From Tetracladium setigerum (lineage: Eukaryota > Ascomycota > Leotiomycetes > Helotiales), in assembly GCA_031472005.1 (NCBI GenBank), contig PZJY01000001.1, forward strand, positions 4,154,001-4,218,000: a DNA stretch of 64,000 bases. The letters are read 5' to 3'. Numbering within the stretch: position 1 is the first letter of the stretch; the number at the start of each line of letters is the position of its first letter. Positions 34,548-46,617 of this stretch are shown piece after piece. The translations under genes and the position numbers were made by a program. The notes under the pieces were generated by a model. It was not told the origin of the DNA. It saw only the letters and a program-made list of their open reading frames with translations, and did not search any database.

Positions 34548-37500
34548 GAAAGAAGGGAGAGAGAGCGAGAGAGCGAACGACTTTGAGTTTGGATGTGATT
34601 CGCATGGTAGTATTTGGGAACACAGTACAGTACATAAGTCTTTGGAATTGTAAATTGTTTGAATTTGAATTTTGAAATGTAGAAATCCTCTTTATTCCAT
34701 CATCACAATAATTGAAATGGAATTGACTCAATACACTCTCCCGGTCCTCTTCCTTGCTCTCGGATGACTTGAACCGTGAAACTTTTTGTGATATCTCATG
34801 CGTGAGGGAATCATTGCACTTGCATACGATCCTCCCTTACATCCACCACCCCCGGCTTGACAGAGTATAGCATCCTTTGCTAAGTAACCCTTCTAAATAG
34901 CGAAAATTATGAAACGTTCAACTTGAAATAATTTCAATTCACTAGATGAACAAAAAAAGAAGAAGCCCCTGCATATGAAGAAACACATTCCACATCCACA
35001 GTACTCGGAATATGCACCTGCACTTGCAAACATAACGTCAACAATCACCCCCCTTCGACTGAATATGAAGTAAAGGCAAAATCCAGAAAATGCCTCATCA
35101 CACACTCTTCCAGTTCACCACCGGCAAAAACCCCCCCTCAATAATCATAGCCAAAAATTCAAATACAACTGCCGGCGGTGGATAAAATGCTCCCTTCCTT
35201 TCTCCTCAAAAATCACGAGGTCACACTCTATGAGCCGTGATTCGTGACCCGTAACAATGATTTCCCAGGAAAAGAATTGCCGGTGATGGAAATGCATCTC
35301 GGTGCATTTCCATCACACAATCTTGTGTGTGATGAGTTTTGACGGATCTGGCCAAGTCGGAAACTTCTGACTCTGACTCTGACTCTCTGTCTCTTTACGA
35401 GGACAGTGGATTTGAACTCTCAAGTTGGAGAGGTTGTGAAGATTTTGAAGCACTGAAGAAAGTACAGTAATGAATGTGAAACGCGTAGAAGGAAGTGAAG
35501 AAGCATGCATCGAAGTTAGAACTTAAGGAGTACATACATAGAGTACGGGGGAGAATCGTTTCATCTTTCACCACCTCCAACCATGAAACTCATCTCATTC
35601 CCATGCCCATTCCATCCCATCCCATTCTCGTATCTCTCCCGCCGCAAACTGTCCCCAATCCAGCAAAGCGTCAGGAGACTTTCTCCCTCCTCACCCAACC
35701 AACCGGGACCTACCAATGACTAAATCCTAAGAGGGAACTCACAAACCCATGAAATATTTGCCTCTCTGTAGTCTGTCTTCAAGTGAAGTTCCTCCCCCTT
35801 CCGTTTCGTACACTGTTTGTGTCTCGCATGCCTCATCTCATCACGAGGTTTCATCTTGTTATTTTCTCCGATGACTACTTGGAATCCGCAGGGGGTTTCT
35901 ATTATTGGTTCCTTTTTTCTTCTTCCCGAATGGAATGATGAAGGAACAAAGGCAGGCAAGCGCTGAACCTAACTAACCAAGCCCCCCAGCCCGTCCCATC
36001 GTGCTGGGTGTGGATGATCTCACTTCCCTTCCACGACGACGACCAAATAATCAACTCCAATCCAATGCTATATCTCATTCACAACCACCCTTTCAAAAAT
36101 ACCTACAATATATATTAAACCACTCTCAACCACTCCATACCTCTCTCATCCCCGTACCTTCCCTTCCCTCTCCCAAAAAACTCCCAATAAACAGGGCGCT
36201 TAAACCCTCCTCACCCCTGTCACCCCAAACCCCAAAAAGCCATCCACAGTTGTCCACAGTTGTCCACAGACTCCACACCCAGCGCTCCGGACAAGAAAGA
36301 TGGATATGGCTTGGGTGTTTGGGGCGTGTGATTGGGTGGGGAGAAAGCAGAGTTAAGCGCTGATGTTCCCAAAAAAGATGAGAGCACGTTGCGCTGCTGC
36401 GGGTAGGAAGGGAGGGATGGTGGGGTGGAGCGCGCTGATGATGGGGGTGCTGCTTTTACAACACTGGACCTTTTGTTGATGAAGATGCCACTAGTGGTGG
36501 GAGGTGCCAGGTGAGGTGGGAGAAGGCAGGTGAATGAGGTGGGAGGGAGGTGGTGGATGTTGTGTGTGGATGGAGGAGGGGAGGACTTTGAGTGAGTGAG
36601 TGAGTGACAGAGAGGGATGAGAGGGATGAGTGAGAAAGAGAGAGGCAAGGCAGAGATGATGGATGGGTGTGAGGGGTGAAGCTAGTGAGGCATATTCATT
36701 GAGATGGATGTACCACTTGAGGCTATTTACATTTTCAATAACACGGCTGTGAGATGAGGATGTAGATATTCATGCAAGTAGTTAAATATCCTTTGTTGAG
36801 ATGAGATACTTTAGTTCTCAAAGTCAAAAACAATGAGAGAGAAAACAAAGAGACATACCTATCCAAATCGGACAAATGCTAGTCAAGATCACCATTACTT
36901 GATAATTCTCCAAACAAAAGCACATCAGAACCACAAAAGCATTTAGTACAGTAAGTAGTAGACTCACTCACAGTCTCACACCGACAAGGCAAGCCTAGGC
37001 CCTCTCAAAAATTCAAAGACCAACAGACTACTGTAGGCACATACAGTAGTTAGCTGCAAGCCTGTATGTACACCAGCACCACGCGCACCGTTGTTGGTTT
37101 TTTCCTTTCTGCTTTCTGAAGATCATCTGTCACTCGAGTAAGGTAAGGTACGAGGCAAGGGCAAATAGGATTATAGGCACCTGCGACCTATCTGGTCGTC
37201 TTGTCTAGCGAGGCGAGTAGCGAGTGAGTGAGGGAGCTTGTGCATTTTGCAAGGTACTGTAGGTAGGTTGAGATCAACGCGACCTACCTAACTTTGTTGT
37301 TTGTTGTTGTTGTTTCTCTTATTGATTGATAGCGGCGTGGGTGGTCGCAGGAGAGGGCCTTGTTTATTTGTTTGTTTGTTTTGATGTTCGGGGACGTGAT
37401 GATGGTAGGTAGTCGTGTAACACACTCCAACCTGCTCACTCACTCATGTTGACTTTGAAGTAAACTGTGCCCAGTCAGTCACACACAGAGCGAAACAAAA

Positions 37501-38394
37501 TCTCACAAGGAAACTCAGTGGTATGGTAGTGGTAATAGTTAAATATTTATATTTGTTTTTTCATTTGGAATCTCAAGACTGAAAAGTTCCCATTTCTCTC
37601 TCGCTCTCTTTCTCCCTGGTATCACATACACAGCACTTTGAACACCCAAAGCAAGAAAAAAATCAGTTTCCCAATCCAATCCAATCCAATATCCAGAATT
37701 CAAATCCAACCAAATCCCCATGTTCCATAATAGAACCCCATTTGATATCCGTTCCAAGAAACGCCATTTCGTAAAACGCCCCCGATCATTTCCGTTTCCA
37801 TTTCCACGCAAAAATAAACCGCTTCCATATCCTTTCCTTTCTGATTTCAGGTGATGAGATCCAGAAGGAAAAGCCAAACACAGTTTGGCTATTTCAAAAC
37901 TGGACCACCACCTTTTCGACGACGCTTAACTTTAACTCCATCATGCTCAAGGCGAATCATGGCCGAGCAAGATAATTAACAAAAAAGATTTCCTCCCAAA
38001 TGCTTAAGCCTACACGAGCATAGCCATGGTGTGCATGGTGTAGACAGAACAGAAGACAACTCTTTCCTCCTTTATACTCTTTTTCTTTTTCTTTTTCCCG
38101 AGGTGATAGGACTGGGACTGAGACTGAGGGATTGATGATGGAGGATGTCCGATGATGAGGTGTGGCTATGACGTCGAAGAGGAGAAGAAGGTTTGGACAT
38201 AGACAAAAGAAAATAGAGTGTAGTTGTTGTTGTTGTAAATGGATTGAGAGAGACCAGACATGCAATCATTTGAAGTGATATGCGCGTGTATGTGTGAGAA
38301 TTATCGGTGTGCGAGAGAGACTAATGTGTTGTGTGGTGATTATTTTTGTGTTTTTTTTTTTGGTTATTTTTTTTGGCTTGCTTTCGTCCATCGT
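34548..38394. other. Intergenic region, 3.8 kb
   Basis: No gene found on either strand. Contents: a striking inverted repeat at 35283-35316, TCTGAC repeats near 35370, CCATCC repeats near 35600, GAGTGAGTGAGTGA near 36590, and TGTTTGTTG repeats near 37300-37380. The rest is mixed simple sequence. Confidence 0.5.
35283..35333. repeat. Perfect 14-bp inverted repeat with an overlapping second hairpin
   Basis: Left arm GTGATGGAAATGCA (35283-35296), loop TCTCGG, right arm TGCATTTCCATCAC (35303-35316), all perfectly complementary. The end of the right arm (CATCACACAA, 35311-35320) can instead pair with TTGTGTG(TG)ATG just downstream, giving a mutually exclusive second stem. Confidence 0.85.
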
Positions 38395-39075
38395 TTACTC
38401 GATCTTCCTCCTCTTGCCCTTGGGAGCGGGACACATCTGTGGAGTATGCGTGTAGGTCACCGTCCTTGTGACAGTTTCTCTCACCAACCGCACGCTTGAC
38501 CGCGTCGCCTTGGGCGATTTAACGTCGAAATATCTGCCTCCCGCTGAGAAATCCCAATCAAATGGTGAACGAGCGCTTCTTGCGCTGAAGGGCGAACGGA
38601 GAGTATTCGTCGCGCTGAGTGGGGTCATGACAGGTGAAAAGGCTGGAGACTCGGGGATTCGTAGTCGACCCAGGCGAGCGCTGGTGGGTGCTGAGGAGGG
38701 GTAGGTGAATGGTGTGGGAGGTGCAGTGCTACTGGTTGGTGATTGTGACTTGTGGTGGCCTTCGCAGTTGCATGAGCAGTCGCTGTGATCAGAGGAGCTG
38801 GTTGATGGGGCAGATGTTGGTGAGGTTCGACCAGAGGAGGGCAGCTTGTCTTGAGGGAGAGGACTGGCCATAGACATGGACTTGAGGAAATCCGTGTAGG
38901 CGAGTGGTGGGGTGATTGGGGTCTTGAGCGTATCTTCCTCTTGCTTGATGAAGTCGGCGAAACCTGGCAATGGGCTGCGCGCCGAGAGAGCAGAGAGTTC
39001 GGAGGGGAAGGTCGAAGGAAAGGTAGAGGTCATAGGAGTCTTGAGCTGCAACGTGGGTTTGGTAGTGGGAGCCAT
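38395..39075 (-). CDS. Ser/Pro-rich protein of unknown function
   Basis: An uninterrupted 226-codon frame from an ATG at 39075. The protein is disordered-looking and rich in Ser, Pro and Thr, with SP/TP sites that could be phosphorylated, a Cys cluster (SDCSCNCEGHH) near residue 100, and a more conserved-looking C-terminus: SPFDWDFSAGGRYFDVKSP, VRLVRETVTRTVTYTHTP, ending in a basic GKRRKIE that could be a nuclear signal. I recognise this C-terminal pattern as a conserved but uncharacterised fungal protein; I do not know its role. The upstream 3 kb is gene-free, so regulation cannot be judged. Confidence 0.8.
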   Translation of the reverse strand: MAPTTKPTLQLKTPMTSTFPSTFPSELSALSARSPLPGFADFIKQEEDTLKTPITPPLAYTDFLKSMSMASPLPQDKLPSSGRTSPTSAPSTSSSDHSDCSCNCEGHHKSQSPTSSTAPPTPFTYPSSAPTSARLGRLRIPESPAFSPVMTPLSATNTLRSPFSARSARSPFDWDFSAGGRYFDVKSPKATRSSVRLVRETVTRTVTYTHTPQMCPAPKGKRRKIE

Positions 39076-42000
39076 GTTGGAGGAAGATAGATGGCGAGAT
39101 CAAGAGAATGGCTCGGTGGAGGAGTCGTTCAGGTTGAAATGACGGTTGTCCGTGGGAGAGGAGGAACAACAAGAAGAGGAGGAGGTAAGGTGACTTGGGA
39201 GGAGGGTGATGTATTATAAAAGTGTAGGCGCTTGAAGGTCAGGGTAGTCCTGGGTTGGAACGACGGAATTAGCAGCCAGTGCTAGAGTGAGCGAGCGAGT
39301 GAGTGAGGGAGGAACCACCACAACGAGAGCAGGAGCAGGCGGGTGAGGGCTGGCAATGGGCGAAGTTGATGGATAGGCGCTTGTAGAAAAAAAAGTGTGA
39401 GGGAGCGAGAGGGAGTGAGAGGAGGAGGAGGGCGAACGAGAGAGCGATATGGAAATTTGTTTGGTTGGTGTCGTGTCGGCGTGGTTTTGAGCTGCAGCAT
39501 GCAAGTGGCAGCTCCTAAAAACAGCGTCGACTATGATGCCGCTGGACCCCTTAAGCGAGACGAGCCCTGCAAGCAATCAAACCGACTTCTGGGGGCAGCG
39601 ATTGGCTCACAACACACCGAGTATTTGGGTCGAAGCGCCGATCTTGGAGAGCTGAAGAAGAGCTTGTGAAGGAATCCAATCTTGATGATGCCCTAAGAAC
39701 AACAAACGTGGAATGTTGAAGTGATCGAGGTAAGCGAAGGCAACAACAAGAACAGTATCCGGACTTCGCGGGGTGGCGAGTAGTTAAGTCTGAACAGCAA
39801 CAATGGATAGATTGAAAGCCCTCAGATTTCGAAACAAACCACAAACGGGACGTGATGCGTGCCTCCTAAGTGCAGATGAGAGAAAAGATGGAACACACAG
39901 CGTCTGTGAGATCGCTCCACCACGATTGGCTGCGCGTCTGTACGAGCTGGATTGGCTGAACAGGCTAAACTTAGAAGCGCTTGTGCTTTGCTGTGCTGTA
40001 CTATGCACTTGTCACGAATTGGCTGGTCGGCGCGAAAGGAGGTGAAGGACGACAACGAGAGCCGGCTCAAGGTGATGAGTTTCGAGGGCTTGATTGGTGT
40101 GGGTGAGAGGTGTTGGCTCTTCCGCAAGTGTGCCGTGTGATTGTGCGTGGTACTAAGGTACTTGTGCTGAGCCAACGTGACTGAAATATGGGCTGGCTGG
40201 GGGAATCGGAAGAGAGGAACCGGAAAGAGGAGAAGAGGGGCTGGGGACGAGAGGTGCTTATTTGTTGGTGTTGGTGTTGGTGTTGGTGTTGATCAGATAT
40301 CGATATCAATATCGATATTGTTGGGAGCCGACGCGGTGGTAATGGGGATCTTGGACGAGGCAATCGCGGCAAAGTTGAAAGAGGATTCGATCAATGTGTC
40401 TCAAACACAAGAGATTGAAGCCAAAGAGAAAGAAAATATCGCAAAGAGATCGAGTATTGTTCAACAAATGTCTCTCGGAAAAAACAACCACCCCAAACTT
40501 TAGGGCTGATCTTCCATTATGTAGTTGTCTCAATAGCTAACCTCCATTCTCACAGTTGCATAGATACAGACGCCTGATACACCATGCCCACGCGGTACCA
40601 ACAGAAACAACAGAAAACAAGCAATCGATCGAATCATTACATTGCACCTTCTCTCTTCCGCCGCCAGAGCAGCAAAAACGGAGAGATTCAGAGGTGTTGG
40701 AGAAAACTCCCGCGCGCTTCACACCAAAAGCAGGCATAACAGCCGCCGACCACCAGGAGAGCAAGAGAAAGTGCAAGTCAACATGTTACATAGACAGCAG
40801 TGCCAGAGTGCTCTCAGTGGCTGTCAGTCCAGCTTGCTCGCTCCATGCTGTTGGTTGACCGTATGGAGTCTAGCAGCGCGCGGCAATTTCGAAGGGTCGG
40901 TATCGAATGAGGAGTGTTTGTTTTGAGCCTCTCGTGACAATTCGTCGATTTGTATGCATTTGTCGCCGACTGGAACCCTTCTCTGTCGAATCAATCGAAG
41001 AGAGAGGCTTCTCGTGCCGTTAGACCATGGGAGTTGCAAGCGCGCTGGAGTTGGAAGCAGCGGTATAGATCAAGAGTCTTCCCTCGCGGCCATCTCGAGA
41101 TGACCTGCATTGATCTCCCTCGTCCAATATGGAGGCAGCTTGGAGATGGCTGAGATGGATGCTCATGTTGATGCTTAGTTGCACTTTCTCCTCATCGCTC
41201 CCCCATCTCTGGAAGGGTCCATCCCTTCGCATCGAGGCAACTTCCCAAAACTGTACCATGTAAGTCGACATTGTTCTAGGAACACGATCGAGAAGTTCTT
41301 GAATACAACCCTTCTCTTCCCTAATACCACCTGCCCAAATCCACAAGCCAGTTACCTCTCTCGCCCACTTGCGGTGAAGGATCCAACGAGCAAACATTCA
41401 CCACCTCTCTGCGGCACGCAAAACAACTTGCCTATCCCAAGCCTACCAAGACGTCCAGCAGACACACTCCCACTCCCACTTGCATATTTTTCAATACTGA
41501 GCTTCTCAACACCAAATCAAGCACCGTGAAATCCAGCAGCACGGCGCTTCTGCGTCTCATTCCTTGCTCCTTTCCCTTTTCCTCCTCTCATCCTCTTTCT
41601 TTTAGCGCCAGTTGAGTTCAATTGCTCGATCCAAGATCTCCCAATTGGAAGTGAGCCACAAAGTCAACCTTGTTGCGCGAATTTCTCTGATATTTTGACA
41701 TTACCACTGTCAACCGACTTCACGGGCTCTTAATATTCCACGTAATGTCACTAATGTGTCATTGCCGCCAGTGAGGGTTTTGAATATCGAAGAAGCATTC
41801 TTTCGGTGTCAAAATTACTGAATTTGGGCTAAAAATCTACTTTGTTAGGCCAATTGGCGCATCAATGGAGCGAAGGGGTCAATCGTTCTCCTCGGATGCA
41901 TTTAGTTCTACGCCCAATTTCAGCCATGGCGGTTGAGCAGCTCCAGTTTCTACCTTTCACACCTGAGGAATTTGTGGAGGATTTTCATCCGTCGAGTAGT

Positions 42001-42408
42001 CGGCACCCATTTACGCGAGTGTGCATCTGTATCACATACATGAGACGAAGCTCAAGGATAGCTCTCCTGTTGACGAATGTAATGGTTCCGCCTCACATTT
42101 CCACGCTGTGGTATGTTATTTAGAATCTAATAATTGACTAGAAAAGATTTATCTCCAAAATGATCTACTGTGGAATACAGAGATCTAGAAACTTGTGGTT
42201 TGTATTCTGATCTGATAAAAGAAGCAAATTTTCGGAACCTGCCGGTGAGAAAATGTTGCCAAGCACAGTGAGAATTGTGATAGATAAAATCAGGTGAAAT
42301 GAGTTGACTAGATTGTCAACGCAGTGGGAAAGGAAATACTTTTCAGTAAGTGTGCTATTGCAGACTATGACTAACTGCAGATCCCATGGCCACCAAACCT
42401 CCACCAGG
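39076..42408. other. Intergenic region, 3.3 kb
   Basis: No supported gene. It contains a TTGGTG hexamer array followed by a near-palindromic GATATCGATATC block (40264-40321) and several frames of 60-125 codons with no recognisable features. Confidence 0.5.
40264..40321. repeat. TTGGTG array followed by ATATCGATAT block
   Basis: About four to five copies of TTGGTG run directly into GATATCGATATC-AATATCGATATTG, which contains two copies of the palindrome ATATCGATAT. Confidence 0.8.
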
Positions 42409-43426
42409 TTAGCACGTAAATCTGTCACTAATTTCAAATAGTGTATTTGTGAGTGGATCGAGAAATATCTGTATTCCTCCAAGTGTTGGATAACCATTCA
42501 AGGGCTTGAATTTCTTTTTTCCCAATACTTCGGTCACCTCATTGAGCAGATCTACCGCGAAGTCACTCAACTCATCAACCTCAGCCTGGAATCTGAACTT
42601 CTCGCGCTGGGGCTGGGGCTTGAAAATTCTGGCGATATATGGTTTGACTGATGCTTGAACAATCATTGTTCTCACAACATGTTTGCGTGGGAAGTCCATG
42701 GAAAGCCGGATGTGACTGGGCTCCAAGCAGCTTGGCTCTGCAGCGAGGATGGTTTTGATTGTAGCGTAAATCGAATCGAAGGGGCCAAGGACATCGAGAT
42801 AGATAGCAAGTTCGAGAAATTTGAGATATTCCGTGATGTTCAATGTTCTGATTTGCTTCTCAGTCTTCACAACTGCTGAGCCATGCTTCGTAGAATCGGG
42901 GACCGACCAATCGCTGTTTTTTTCGCATGCATTTTTGCTGACATCGTGGGCTGGAAGTATGATTTTGCCTTGGAGCATCCATTGAATGATCAACAGGAAA
43001 GTGCAAGGTTGGAACCCTCCAATGTGATCTCCTGCGACCTGTCATGGCCTATGTTAGCGATTGCGAGAAATTTACTAAGCCTTACACTAAGTGCCACTCA
43101 CATCGACTCCTTGAATTTGCCGTTCAAAGCCGCCTGAAAGAAAGTCGAGTTGTAGCACAGCAGTATCTTAGACAATTGGAATTTTTGTCCGCCAACAAGG
43201 ACAGTAACCAGCGAGCCAGAGTAGAGCAAGCCGAGTTGACTTTAGCGAATGTCAGCCTGATCGTTTCGATATGCAAATCAAGAAGAAAGCACACCCACCT
43301 ATAAAACTTATCTGCTGGAAGATTTCCGAGTAGAACATTGGGTTCTGCACCTGCTATTGTCAATCTGACACGCTTGGCAGCAGGGCCATCATCCGGTGGA
43401 GACGGGTTGCGTTTGGAGGTCGCCAT
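42409..43426 (-). CDS. BTB/POZ domain protein, tandem copy A, one frame break
   Basis: Exons 43299-43426, 43102-43239 and 42409-43038, both introns phase 2, at the same positions as copies B and C. The N-terminus carries a basic AAKRVR motif. The BTB core reads LLYSGSLVTVLVGGQKFQLSK, LLCYNSTFFQAALNGKF, then EITLEGSNLAL and LLIIQWMLQGKIILP. A second shared block, LEPSHIRLSMDFPRKHVVR, lies C-terminal. In other eukaryotes BTB domains dimerise and often serve as Cullin-3 substrate adaptors; the partner here is unknown. The frame slips at GGAAA 42996-43000, between SNLAL and LLIIQWM. One missing base gives 298 residues, and the flanking alignment to copies B and C is seamless. This copy could be a pseudogene, but the window-wide pattern favours a base-call error. 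Confidence 0.82.
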
Positions 43427-44630
43427 GTTGGTGTAACTTGGTGATGAGATCGGTCTCGATCTGAATAGTGTCTTTTAGGCGTGGTACTGAAATGGGTTCG
43501 TCTCGAAGGCACTGCTTGCAAGATCTACGCCCAAAAGTCCCAGATTCCACTCATTCACGTGCGTATGATGGCCGAGAACGTTGATTGGTGATGGTGGTTG
43601 CGTTGAAGCTTGGGAAATGGTTGAATAAGGAAGGAATCTTGCTCAATTGAGGTTGGGAAGATGGTGCGTTCAAAGTCGAAATCGAAGTTGAGGCGGGGAA
43701 ATCAAAATGAGGTCGAAGTTGCTGTTGAACAAAAGTGAAATGTTGAACAACGAGAAAGAGAAGAGAACAGAAGAGAAGAGAAAGGGCTAGTTTGGTGTTC
43801 AATCACTACCGTCACTCATCTGTAAATTTTGAAATGTGCGTTTCTTCTGTTTCGGGAAAAAGACCTTCACTGTCGAGCCTTCCTTCACTCTCGAAGGCAG
43901 TCGAACAAGCCTTGGCATTCTACATGAGCGAACACACTTCACAACACCCAGTCACGAGAACATGCTCCGGGCTTCAAATAGTAACTTAAAGTACCCTCAC
44001 CCACCATTCAAAAGTTGAAACGTGAAGCAAATGGAAAGGCCTGAGTGAAAAATTCAATACTTCGAACTCGGAATTTGTGACTTGCTTTCTTCCTGCATGG
44101 CCTCTCTTCATTATCTCGAAGTCTCGAGAGAGAGAAAATCGCACCCATAAAATATAGGATTAGAACAACACACAAGTCAGTAACTATTCTTCAAATTATT
44201 TCTATCGTCTGCTTCTGCGACTGACGTTATGATTTATTCTCAAGTGATTGTAGTGTGGCGTGGGGTGGTATGGTAAACAGGGGCTTCATTCGTGGGGAAC
44301 AAATATTTGTGCTGAAAGACGGTTCAAGAGCATGAAGTCATCACGAAAAGAAGGAATAGATTTGTAGTATGATTGAAAACCTCGCATTTAAATATGTTGA
44401 TGGTGCTATCACAACTAACCACCATGTGTTGAAGACCTCCGATCTAGTTGCCATTACTAGCGATGATGGAAGTCGATTTCTATGATCGCAGTGCTGAGAT
44501 TTAAGAAGGGCGAGAACTTTTGTGCGTGATGAATCCTGCGCCTATTGCATGACATGAGAGCAACTCCATCTCATTGTGTAAAAAGATCAATCCCGCCATC
44601 CCATTTTCCAAGTCGGACAAATACTCCTCG
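43427..44630. other. Intergenic region between BTB copies A and B
   Basis: 1.2 kb. GAGAA/GAACAGAAGAGAA purine runs lie at 43745-43785, upstream of copy A. No gene seen. Confidence 0.5.
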
Positions 44631-45646
44631 TCAGTCGTACCCATGAGTAACCTTGATATAGAAGTAGTGGTCGGAATCAAACGAGTCCTCCGGGGCGAAC
44701 ATGTCGATTGATGTTTCTTCATCATTTATGGTTGAAGTCATACTGCTCTTAAACTGTCTGGTGACTTCTCTCATCAGCTGTGCGGCAAAATCATCCAGGT
44801 CATTCAATTCTTTTTGGAATAAGAATGAACCTTTACTGAGCAAGGCGCTTATGTATTCCCACGCTACTAATTTGATCATAGAGACTTGGATGGTATGATC
44901 TGCCGGAAGTTCCATGATTATACGGATATGGGAGGATTGCAAGTTTGGGTAATTCTCTTGGGAGAACAGCTTGCATACTTCGGTGTGGATGTTTCGGAAG
45001 TCGCCAAGTAAGCTCAGGTAGTCAGCGAATTGGAGGAAGTTGAGGTACTGGGTGAGTTTATGTTTCCCAGCGGACATCTTATGTATCCCATCTACAAAGC
45101 TTGGAAGCACGATTTCCTCTTGGAACATCCACTGAATGACCATTTCGAAGGCAGCCTGTCCAAAGTCTGGGATTTCAACCCGCTGGCCACTTAAAATCAA
45201 ATCGTCAGCACCTTAATGTTTAGTATTTGAGGGTGGTTTAAGGAACTGTCAATAAAAAGACAAACGAAGGGAAAGCAAGCTTACATGGCCTCTTTGAAAC
45301 TACGATTGAAGGTAGCTTTGAAGTATGGAGAGTAGAAACACAATAGTCCCTTAGGAAGCTTGAAGTCTTTTCCACCAACGTGAACAATAACTTGAGGGCC
45401 GGAGAAGAGCTCAACTTTACTATAATATTATTAGACATTTTTCCGAATTGAAGAATTAGGGGATTATGTGTACCGAACAAACTTATCAGCCGAGCGACCT
45501 GTTAGATCGAAATCCACTTCAGTTTGCTTGCGGCGCTTGGTAGGTCGCTCAGATGAATCGGAACTCGAGTCGCTGCTTCCAGACGTCGTACCAGCTTCAA
45601 TAACAGACATTGAGTCGACATGGAGCAGAGGCTGCGATGTTGCCAT
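44631..45646 (-). CDS. BTB/POZ domain protein, tandem copy B
   Basis: Exons 45474-45646, 45285-45419 and 44631-45189, phase-2 introns matching copies A and C, 288 residues, no frame break, so this copy is the best reference for the family. N-terminus: acidic/Ser-rich then basic TKRRK. BTB core: KVELFSGPQVIVHVGGKDFK, LLCFYSPYFKATFN, FEMVIQWMFQEEIVLP. C-terminal block: LQSSHIRIIMELPADHTIQ, then LNDLDDFAAQLMREV. No MATH, Kelch or zinc-finger partner domain is present, so it is a BTB plus a lineage-type C-terminal region. Role unknown; a protein-interaction adaptor is the general expectation for BTB proteins. Confidence 0.88.
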
Positions 45647-46617
45647 GATGTTCGGTTTTTGGGTGAATGAGAAGTGAGGAAGCGATCACCACAATCTTGC
45701 CGATGAAGAAGATACCTGCGCGTGACGAGAAGCTGGCGCTGATCAAGACAGAGTCGGGGCGACCAGCAAAATTCAGTGCAGCCCTTGCTTCGCGTTGTTG
45801 TTTTCGTTGTGATGTGTAGTTATCTGATCGAAATTGGGGGAAGGAGAAGTGAAGGAGAAATCGTGTCAATCTTGCAGATCGCGAAAGTACCTCGCGTCAT
45901 GAGAAGCGACTACTGAAAAAGAGCAGAGTCGAGTTATGAGCAGAAGAATTTAATGAAGCATCCGCTTCGAGTCGTTGTTGTCGTTGTGATATGTTGTTGT
46001 CTAGATCGAAGTTGGGCGAGAAAGGATGAGGAGGAGAGAAAGAAGGGCGAAGCGAGAAGAAGACTTCCGATGACAGCGTTGCTTAAGAAACCAACTCGAG
46101 GCTGACTAGCGCCAGACTAGCGCCAAAAAAGAAGTCAATTCACTTTTACTGCTTCGACCATGAGTCGGTCCGATGTGTTGTTTATCTTAAAGTGAATGGG
46201 AAGTGAAAAAGACTCAGATTTCCAAAAGCCTGGGACATGTGATGAGAGGAGGATCAATAATTTCCATTGATATCTTATATACGAGTTCTGTCAATCCAGT
46301 GATGTACCTTTTCAACTAAATTATATAATTGGCCAGAAATATCAACGCTGGGGGGACCTTGGGCGAATGTTTTGTTGCGCCAAATCAACGTGCAAATGTT
46401 AGGGATGGCGGTGAATATGGGTTCCGTGGTTCGATTCGGAAGCTTCTGCTGGCCAGTGTCGAGATGATTGGAAAAATGAGATTGGATGAGGAATGATGTG
46501 AGGAATTCATTATGGAGAAGATGCAATGATTGTCAATGTCGTTTCCTCTGGTAGCGTCTCGTGATAGATGCGTAGCTTGGGTGATGACTGGGCATCCAAA
46601 TTCATTCAGTCCACACG
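45647..46617. promoter_or_regulatory. Intergenic region with duplicated segment upstream of BTB copy B
   Basis: Two diverged copies of a segment of about 140 bp lie at roughly 45719-45860 and 45895-46035. Shared landmarks in order: GA(C/G)GAGAAGC or TGAGAAGCGAC, (A)GAGTCG, CAGCAAAATT/CAGAAGAATT, CTTCG-CGTTGTTG, CGTTGTGAT(G/A)TG, and GATCGAA(A/G)TTGGG. No gene seen. Confidence 0.6.

Noticed and set aside
40177..40503. 108-codon frame with GVGVGVGVD
   Set aside because: It is generated by the TTGGTG array and the ATATCGATAT block; low-complexity, no domain.
41020..41397. 125-codon minus-strand frame
   Set aside because: No recognisable motif, no neighbouring exon, and composition like spacer DNA.
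46420..46440. GGTTCGATTCG resembling a tRNA B box
   Set aside because: No matching A box or cloverleaf arms upstream at the right spacing.
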